A stretch of DNA of 5,150 nucleotides, from assembly GCA_023441725.1 (NCBI GenBank), contig JAEZNV010000190.1, positions 1 to 5,150 of the forward strand, read 5' to 3'. The notes under the pieces are model-generated. The model saw only the letters and a program-made list of their open reading frames with translations, searched no databases and had not been told where the DNA came from. This DNA comes from Actinomycetes bacterium (lineage in GTDB: Bacteria > Actinomycetota > Coriobacteriia > Coriobacteriales > Coriobacteriaceae). A program made the position numbers and the translations under genes. Shown here piece by piece: positions 1 to 3,746 of this stretch. Within the stretch, counting starts at the first letter, position 1. Every line of letters starts with the position of its first letter.

Positions 1-7
1 TCTCCCC
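1..7 (-). promoter_or_regulatory. Shine-Dalgarno-like sequence at window edge
   Basis: The minus strand ends in AGATGGGGAGA, whose GGGGAG is a good ribosome-binding sequence about 120 nt after the predicted transcription start. No persuasive start codon with its own ribosome-binding site precedes it in the leader, so the downstream gene probably starts just past base 1. By actinobacterial gene order rpmE (ribosomal protein L31) is a candidate, but nothing in the window proves it. Confidence 0.3.
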
Positions 8-44
8 ATCTTCCAGCACCCAAATCGCATCATTCAGTTGGCTG

Positions 45-119
45 CGCGAGAGAAGATGAAGCGGGGCTATGCCCCAAAGCAACGGTATATGGTTCGTTTC
101 ATCTGCGTTTTCCGTCGCG
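45..119 (-). ncRNA. Candidate structured 5' leader (nested stems)
   Basis: Three nested complementary pairs are visible: CGCGA/TCGCG (45-49 with 115-119), a 9-position stem (54-62 with 96-104, eight Watson-Crick pairs; the odd pair is G-U in a plus-strand RNA but A-C in a minus-strand RNA), and GGGGC/GCCCC with a 3-nt loop (63-67 with 71-75). The region lies just downstream of the promoter at 133-161, so it would fold at the 5' end of that transcript. It matches no riboswitch or RNA family I can name, and has no terminator T-run. Antisense or chance structure remains possible. Confidence 0.35.
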
Positions 120-132
120 AAGCTTAACAGCT

Positions 133-161
133 ATTATGCGAAACCCCCTTGGGGATTGCAA
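133..161 (-). promoter_or_regulatory. Promoter of the next minus-strand gene, palindrome in spacer
   Basis: -35 TTGCAA (156-161) and -10 CATAAT (133-138) are separated by exactly 17 nt on the minus strand. Predicted start is near 126. The spacer holds CCCC-AA-GGGG, and AATCCCCAAGGGGGTT is symmetric except for one pair, so an operator is possible. It lies beyond the rho terminator and points out of the window to the left, so it should serve a separate downstream gene. Confidence 0.6.
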
Positions 162-239
162 GCGACGAAGCGGGATTGAAACGGGAAAATCGCTGCTTGC
201 CGGTCGTGAGGTCAATAATCGTTGGCGAGCGGCTATACG

Positions 240-269
240 AAAAGGGCCAGGATCTAAACCCCGGCCCTT
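240..269 (-). terminator. Intrinsic terminator after rho
   Basis: On the minus strand AAGGGCC and GGCCCTT form a 7-bp stem around a 14-nt loop (two more G-C pairs are possible after a mismatch). It finishes in TTTT, two of these bases being in the stem, then CG. It starts 40 nt after the rho stop. The T-run is short, so strength is moderate. Confidence 0.7.
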
Positions 270-308
270 CTGGCATGTCTATGGTTGTTGCCGCGTGCAG
301 CGGACGGT

Positions 309-2924
309 CTAGAACGTCTGCTCGTAATCGCTGTGCTTTTTTGCCGAACGCACCAGGAACTCCTGGTTGGTATTGGTGCCCTTGAGGCCCTTGATAAACG
401 ACGCGGCCGCGCGCTCGGTATTGTTCATGCCGGCGAGGATACGGCGCAGGCCAAAGACAAACGGGCGCATCTGCTCGTCGACCAGCAGGTCCTCGTTGCG
501 CGTGCCCGAGGCAACGGGATCGATGGCCGGGAAGATACGACGGTCGGCCAGGTCGCGATCGAGCTTGAGTTCCATGTTGCCGGTACCCTTGAACTCCTCA
601 AAGATGACCTCGTCCATCTTGGAGCCGGTATCGATGAGGGCGGAGGCGAGGATGGTGAGCGAGCCGCCGTTCTCGATGTTGCGGGCAGCGCCCAAGAAAC
701 GCTTGGGCGGATACAGGGCCGCCGAATCGACGCCGCCCGACAGGATACGGCCCGAGGCGGGAGCGGCCAGGTTGTAGGCGCGTGCAAGGCGCGTGATGGA
801 GTCGAGTACCACCACGACGTCACCACCCAGCTCCACGATGCGTTTGGCACGCTCGATCACGAGCTCTGCCACGCGAGTATGGTTGTCGGCGGGCATATCG
901 AAGGTAGAGGCCACGACCTCGCCCTTGATGGAGCGCTGCATGTCAGTGACCTCTTCGGGGCGCTCGTCGACGAGCAGGCAGATGAGGTGCACCTCGGGAT
1001 TGTTAATCGAGATAGACTGGCAGATCTTCTTGAGGATCGTGGTCTTGCCGGCCTTGGGCGGCGACACGATCAGGCCACGCTGGCCCTTGCCGATCGGCGA
1101 CACGATATCGATAGCGCGACCGGTGATGGAATCCTTACCGTGCTCCATGCGCAGCGGCTCATTGGGATAGACCGGGGTAAGGTCGCCGAACTTGGGGCGG
1201 TTACGGGCCTGCTCGGGATCAAGACCGTTGACGGTCATGATCTTGGCAAGGCCGGCGCGCTTGTCGCCGCCGCGTGAGGGGCGCAGCGAGCCCTCGATCA
1301 CATCACCCGTACGCAGGCGTGCGGAGCGGATGAGATATGCAGGAACAAAGGCGTCGTCGCTGGACTTCATGTAGCCGTGGGCATGGATGATGCCGGAGCT
1401 ATCCGGGCGAATCTGCAGAATGCCCTTGATGTCACGGAAGCCCTCGGCCTTCGCAGCGGTGGTGTAAATTTCCTCGACGAGCTCGGCCTTCTTCTTGCCG
1501 GTCGTCTCGATCTCGAACTCCTTGGCCTTTTCGCGCAGCTCGGCGACCTTCATGGCCGCGAGTTCCTCGCGCGAAAGCGTAGGCTCGGTCGGGGCGGCGT
1601 TGCGCTCCTTGTTGCGCTGCTTGCGATCGCGCTGACGGTTGCGGCGGTCGTTGTTGCGCTCATCTTTGCGCTCGTTGCGCTCGTCGTTGCGCTTGTGCTG
1701 ACGACGGTTGGGGCGGACGTTCTCGTCGGCCTCGGCGGTCGTGGCGCCCTCGGCCGCCGGAGTTGCGGCGTCGGTGCCGGCCGGGACTTCGTTATCGGCC
1801 TTGGTATCGACATCGGCATTGGGCTCGGCATCGGCCTGCTGCTCGACGGCCTTAGCCTTTGCAGACTTCTTGCGTGTACGCTTGGGCTTCTCGGCCGCCG
1901 GCTGACCGGCGTTCTCGGCATCGGGAGCGGAGTCGACAGTTGCCTCGGCGACCTCGTTGCCCGAGTCCTCGGACGTGTCCTTTTTCAAACCCTTGGCCTT
2001 GGACGAGCGCTTAGCGGCCGTGCGACGGCTGCGACCGGGGCGAACATCGGCGGGCTCGCCCTCGGCGGCGGCTCCGGCCTCGGTGGCAGCGGCTCCCTGG
2101 GCAGGAGCGTCGGCGACGGGCGCGGGCGCGACGGTCATTACGGCGTCCTGAGCTGCGGCTGCTGCAGCGGCGGCAGCCTTCTCGGCCTCAACGAAGGCCT
2201 TGGGCTTGCGGCCGCGACGGTGCGGGCGCAGAGCGGGATCGACGGCGGGAACCTCGTTGGTCTCGGCAGGTGTTGCAGACTCAGAGGGCTGCGCACCCTC
2301 CCCTAGCGCAGAACGAGACGGAGCTTCACCGGACTCTTGAGCCGCCTGCTCAGCATCCTGCTGAGACTTGGTCGCACGACGACGCGTGCGCGGAGCCGGC
2401 TTCTCGGTCGGCTGCCCCGCGTCAGGGGCCTCGGAGGCCACAGGCGCCTCGGAGACGACCGGCGCTGCAAGCTCGGTCAGTGCCGCGGCCTCGCGCTCGG
2501 CGGCACGGCGACGGGCGCGCACAACCTGAGCCTCGCTAATCTGCGCCAGCGCACGGGCCTGTGCGACCTCATCGGAAATGGGGGCCGAGGCATCGGCGGC
2601 AACGGGCCGCTTCGCGCGCGTGGTGCGCGTCGTGCGACGCTTGGGCTTTGCAGCCTCCTCGCCGTCAGCGGCGGGCTTAGACGCACGGCGTATGCGCTTG
2701 GGCTTTACGGGCGCGGCATCCTCTTCGGCGGCAGGGGCAACTCCCTCGCCAGTGGCAGGCGCGACCTTCTCAGCCGATGCGGGCGTAGGCGTCGAAGCGG
2801 CCTTGGGGGCCTCAGGAACCGATGCCTGCACCGGCGCGGGCATCGCGGCCTGGTCCGACGCAACCGGTGCAGCGGGAGCGGTTTGCGCCGTCGTTATTTC
2901 GTTTTCTTGCTGTTGATCAGACAC
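309..2924 (-). CDS. rho: Transcription termination factor Rho with very long disordered N-terminal extension
   Basis: Hexameric RNA-dependent ATPase/translocase that ends transcription. The product has 871 residues (E. coli Rho 419). Residues 1-450 are low complexity: Ala/Pro/Glu-rich with poly-Ala (about 249-258), basic cassettes, and an Arg/Asn/Asp/Glu-rich stretch (about 404-442). Then come the SAP-like Rho_N domain (about 450-494), the OB/cold-shock-like RNA-binding domain (about 497-565) and the RecA-like ATPase: Walker A SPPKAGKTT (621-629), catalytic DERPEE (653-658), Walker B VVVVLD (703-708), Q-loop around LSGGVDSAALYPPKRF (728-743), R-loop around FKGTGNMEL (778-786), and the arginine finger in SGTRNEDLL (806-814). 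The start is GTG; an in-frame TGA lies 9 bases upstream, so this is the longest possible start, though its Shine-Dalgarno is weak. Codons look uniform with argS. Transcribed alone from its own promoter to the terminator at 240-269. Identification is secure. Confidence 0.98.
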   Translation of the reverse strand: MSDQQQENEITTAQTAPAAPVASDQAAMPAPVQASVPEAPKAASTPTPASAEKVAPATGEGVAPAAEEDAAPVKPKRIRRASKPAADGEEAAKPKRRTTRTTRAKRPVAADASAPISDEVAQARALAQISEAQVVRARRRAAEREAAALTELAAPVVSEAPVASEAPDAGQPTEKPAPRTRRRATKSQQDAEQAAQESGEAPSRSALGEGAQPSESATPAETNEVPAVDPALRPHRRGRKPKAFVEAEKAAAAAAAAAQDAVMTVAPAPVADAPAQGAAATEAGAAAEGEPADVRPGRSRRTAAKRSSKAKGLKKDTSEDSGNEVAEATVDSAPDAENAGQPAAEKPKRTRKKSAKAKAVEQQADAEPNADVDTKADNEVPAGTDAATPAAEGATTAEADENVRPNRRQHKRNDERNERKDERNNDRRNRQRDRKQRNKERNAAPTEPTLSREELAAMKVAELREKAKEFEIETTGKKKAELVEEIYTTAAKAEGFRDIKGILQIRPDSSGIIHAHGYMKSSDDAFVPAYLIRSARLRTGDVIEGSLRPSRGGDKRAGLAKIMTVNGLDPEQARNRPKFGDLTPVYPNEPLRMEHGKDSITGRAIDIVSPIGKGQRGLIVSPPKAGKTTILKKICQSISINNPEVHLICLLVDERPEEVTDMQRSIKGEVVASTFDMPADNHTRVAELVIERAKRIVELGGDVVVVLDSITRLARAYNLAAPASGRILSGGVDSAALYPPKRFLGAARNIENGGSLTILASALIDTGSKMDEVIFEEFKGTGNMELKLDRDLADRRIFPAIDPVASGTRNEDLLVDEQMRPFVFGLRRILAGMNNTERAAASFIKGLKGTNTNQEFLVRSAKKHSDYEQTF

Positions 2925-2962
2925 AGTGTTTGCTCAACTTTCTTTTCAAGCCCTGTGATCAC
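2894..2962 (-). CDS. Possible 22-codon upstream frame overlapping the rho start
   Basis: A GTG at 2962 opens a 22-codon frame (starting VITGLEKKVEQTLCLINSKK, then TAA) that overlaps the first 31 nt of rho in another reading frame. An AGGGAG Shine-Dalgarno lies close before it (3 nt spacing, shorter than ideal). If translated, it would carry ribosomes past the poorly marked rho GTG and could couple or limit rho translation. The peptide resembles nothing I know, so it may be chance. Confidence 0.2.
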   Translation of the reverse strand: MITGLEKKVEQTLCLINSKKTK

Positions 2963-3062
2963 ATGCTCCCTGCATAAACCTTCAGGGCGGCTAAACAGTC
3001 TAGCTCCGTACAAAAACGACGGACATCATTGATCTGTATCGAGATGATTGCGTCATATACGC
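2925..3062 (-). promoter_or_regulatory. rho 5' leader (about 138 nt)
   Basis: This is the untranslated leader expected from the promoter at 3069-3096. The rho GTG start has no strong Shine-Dalgarno: the bases before it read AAAGTTGAGCAAACACT. The best ribosome-binding sequence in the leader, AGGGAG (2966-2971), instead sits before an ATG-TGA start-stop pair (2964-2959) and an overlapping GTG (2962). In E. coli, Rho limits its own synthesis by terminating in the rho leader; a long leader with weak initiation would suit similar control, but this is inference. Confidence 0.45.
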
Positions 3063-3068
3063 AGCGTT

Positions 3069-3096
3069 AGTGTAGCACAACCGCCACCACCTGCAA
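3069..3096 (-). promoter_or_regulatory. Promoter of rho
   Basis: On the minus strand -35 TTGCAG (3091-3096) and -10 TACACT (3069-3074) are separated by 16 nt. TGC directly before the -10 gives an extended -10 element. Predicted transcription start is near 3062, giving a leader of about 138 nt before the rho start. It is the best sigma70-type match in the gap and faces rho. Confidence 0.7.
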
Positions 3097-3097
3097 C

Positions 3098-3130
3098 TTA
3101 GTCATTGGACGTTCTTAAACGCCCAGTCAT
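3098..3130 (-). CDS. Possible 10-codon open frame with ideal Shine-Dalgarno
   Basis: ATG at 3130 begins MTGRLRTSND followed by TAA. It is preceded on the minus strand by GAAGAGGAG, eight nucleotides before the ATG, which is an ideal ribosome-binding site. The frame ends two bases upstream of the rho -35 box. No family is recognisable at this length and I see no clear promoter for it. It could be a leader peptide, the relic of a lost gene start, or chance. Confidence 0.2.
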   Translation of the reverse strand: MTGRLRTSND

Positions 3131-3134
3131 CAGG

Positions 3135-3156
3135 GACACTCCTCTTCAAAAGTGTC
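3135..3156. repeat. Short hairpin upstream of the rho promoter
   Basis: A perfect 6-bp stem, GACACT (3135-3140) with AGTGTC (3151-3156), encloses a 10-nt loop. Part of it (CACTCCTCT, 3137-3145) also has a 9-bp reverse complement at 3187-3195, so alternative pairings exist. It has no T-run of terminator quality. Function unknown. Confidence 0.4.
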
Positions 3157-3177
3157 TTAATCAAAAGCGCCTTGAAA

Positions 3178-3411
3178 TGTCGCGCTAGAGGAGTGAAACC
3201 GTGGCATCCGGAATAGCCACGCCACGAATCGCGCTTATCTACTACGTTTGACCCACGACCCCTGACCATTCCCTCGATCTTCCTAAAATCGCAAGCCCGC
3301 TACCTGCGGTTTTAATATCGCACCTTTAATCATGGTTCGGGGTATGCGACTAAACGTAGTAGATAAGCCCGATTCGTGGCGGACGGTTTCGTGCCGCTCA
3401 CACCCGCGACA
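3178..3411. repeat. Palindromic intergenic element 1 with 29-bp inverted core arms
   Basis: The core arms at 3221-3249 and 3352-3380 are reverse complements at 28 of 29 positions (GCCACGAATCGCGCTTATCT then ACTACGTTT; the only mismatch is at 3232). Outside them the pairing resumes with GAAACCGT (3195-3202) against ACGGTTTC (3383-3390) and TGTCGCG (3178-3184) against CGCGACA (3405-3411). The left side carries about 18 extra nt, which themselves include GTGGC/GCCAC arms (3201-3220). At the centre a 9-bp hairpin (AAAATCGCA with TGCGGTTTT, one T-G pair; 3285-3313) caps the structure. The whole could form a long cruciform or a transcribed rod-like RNA. No transposase or clear target-site duplication is seen. 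Confidence 0.85.
3292..3321 (+). repeat. Shared 30-nt core, copy in element 1
   Basis: CAAGCCCGCTACCTGCGGTT followed by TTAATATCGC differs from the copy at 3519-3548 at three positions only. It starts 71 nt into the 160-nt core of element 1 (3221-3380), nearly the same offset as in element 2, and overlaps the central hairpin. Confidence 0.85.
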
Positions 3412-3450
3412 AAAATGATCTGTATTCCTCCGTCCCCAAGGGGTCATTTT
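3412..3450. repeat. 39-bp hairpin module between the two palindromic elements
   Basis: Perfect 7-bp arms AAAATGA (3412-3418) and TCATTTT (3444-3450) enclose a 25-nt interior that ends in the palindrome CCCC-AA-GGGG (3434-3443). It exactly abuts element 1 (outer right arm ends at 3411) and element 2 (starts at 3451). On the plus strand the right arm ends in TTTT but the stem is AT-rich, so it is a poor terminator. It looks like a separate repeat module. Confidence 0.6.
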
Positions 3451-3604
3451 CAAAACTATGCCGGATTACGGGGCCAGAATGATGCAAGCCAACCATACCC
3501 TGCATTTTTAATATTCGACAAGCCGTCTACCTGCGGTTTTAATTTCGCTATTGGCGCCATGGTCGCCAGTTGGCGATTCAGCCCCGTAAACCGGTATAGT
3601 TGCG
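3451..3604. repeat. Palindromic intergenic element 2 with 24-bp inverted ends
   Basis: The left arm (3451-3474, CAAAACTATGCCGGATTACG then GGGC) is the reverse complement of the right arm (3581-3604) at 20 of 24 positions, and at 19 of 21 in the part 3454-3474/3581-3601. Near the midpoint a 6-bp stem (AAGCCG with CGGTTT, one G-T pair; 3520-3539) could form the tip. A smaller hairpin, TCGCCA-GT-TGGCGA, lies at 3563-3576. It contains the same core sequence as element 1 at the same relative position. No transposase is present. It could be a non-autonomous mobile (MITE-like) or REP/BIME-like repeat; the class is inferred, the inverted arms are seen directly. Confidence 0.75.
3519..3548 (+). repeat. 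Shared 30-nt core, copy in element 2
   Basis: The sequence CAAGCCGTCTACCTGCGGTT followed by TTAATTTCGC matches the copy at 3292-3321 at 27 of 30 positions in the same orientation. It starts 68 nt into a 154-nt element. Upstream similarity continues ungapped but weaker, starting from ACCATACCCT (ACCATTCCCT in the other copy). Confidence 0.85.
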
Positions 3605-3629
3605 TTTTTGTAGCATTTTCCAACACGCC

Positions 3630-3676
3630 AAAAAGCCCCGCCAAACGCAAAAAGCCCCGCCAAACGCAAAAAGCCC
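3630..3676. repeat. 19-bp tandem repeat overlapping the argS terminator tail
   Basis: The 19-bp unit AAAAAGCCCCGCCAAACGC occurs exactly twice (3630-3648 and 3649-3667). A third partial copy (3668-3676, AAAAAGCCC) is the terminator's own 3' arm and T-run. Read on the minus strand, each copy ends GGGGCTTTTT, so each offers another sequence complementary to the terminator's 5' AAGCCC arm followed by five T. The array therefore looks like a duplicated terminator 3' arm and U-tract. Confidence 0.85.
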
Positions 3677-3700
3677 GACCTCCGCATGGAGATCGGGCTT
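3668..3700 (-). terminator. Intrinsic terminator of argS
   Basis: On the minus strand a 13-bp stem (AAGCCCGATCTCC with GGAGGTCGGGCTT, one T-G wobble) closes an ATGC loop. It ends in a run of five T, two of which are stem bases. It lies 46 nt after the argS stop. The plus strand has no T-run after the hairpin, so it should act on argS transcription only. Confidence 0.9.
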
Positions 3701-3746
3701 ATAGGGCTCAGCGAAGCCGAACCTACACGGTCAAACGACCCGTAGA

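Larger units (their letters stand above)
1..308. other. Region downstream of rho, regulatory, no convincing gene inside
   Basis: This stretch holds the rho terminator (240-269), a minus-strand promoter (133-161), a potentially folded leader (45-119) and a Shine-Dalgarno at the left edge. Open frames exist: plus frame 1 is open from base 1 to a TAG at 310-312, and one minus frame is open from about 126 to the edge. Neither has a good start with ribosome-binding site or a recognisable protein sequence, so I do not call genes. Confidence 0.55.
2925..3746. other. argS-rho intergenic region (about 820 bp), no convincing protein gene
   Basis: This stretch separates argS and rho. In order from argS it holds the terminator and 19-bp repeats (3630-3700), a palindromic element (3451-3604), a hairpin module (3412-3450), a larger palindromic element (3178-3411), a small hairpin (3135-3156), a tiny open frame (3098-3130), the rho promoter (3069-3096) and the rho leader (2925 to about 3062). 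It is visibly less GC-rich than the flanking genes. Open frames across it, such as 3456-3650 on the minus strand and 3376-3894 on the plus strand, run through inverted repeats or into antisense of argS, and resemble no family I recognise. I read it as non-coding, repeat-built DNA. Confidence 0.75.

Noticed and set aside
1..126. Minus-strand open frame reading ...LLSRSQLNDAIWVLEDGE at the left edge
   Set aside because: It looks somewhat protein-like but has no ATG/GTG start with a ribosome-binding site in a sensible place, and conflicts with the nested stems. Sequence left of base 1 would settle it.
1..312. Plus-strand frame open from base 1 to the TAG at 310-312
   Set aside because: Its sequence is rich in Arg, Cys and Trp without a recognisable motif, it crosses the rho terminator and a good minus-strand promoter, and it ends by chance at the rho stop.
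285..1277. 330-codon open frame on the plus strand across the 3' half of rho
   Set aside because: It lies antisense to the conserved ATPase domain; the GC-rich codon pattern of rho keeps the opposite strand open. Its translation resembles no protein family.
1377..2306. 309-codon Leu/Gly-rich plus-strand frame (could pass as a membrane protein)
   Set aside because: It is antisense to the Ala/Glu/Arg-rich disordered region of rho; Leu and Gly runs are the mirror of Glu/Lys and Ala/Pro codons. No ribosome-binding or family evidence.
2337..3032. 231-codon plus-strand frame rich in Arg, Gly and Leu
   Set aside because: Antisense to the rho N-terminus and running through the rho leader; low-complexity mirror composition.
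3030..3425. Direct 10-mer TGATCTGTAT at 3030-3039 and 3416-3425
   Set aside because: Several chance repeats of this length are expected in 5 kb; no flanking similarity supports a link.
3178..3604. CRISPR array
   Set aside because: Repeats are few, inverted and not regularly spaced by unique spacers of constant length; no cas gene is nearby.
3456..3650. 64-codon minus-strand frame starting at a TTG, containing LKPQVDGL and ending WPRNPA
   Set aside because: It spans palindromic element 2 and both inverted arms, has no good ribosome-binding site, and the related stretch in element 1 (LKPQVAGL) is interrupted by a stop. It looks like a translated repeat.
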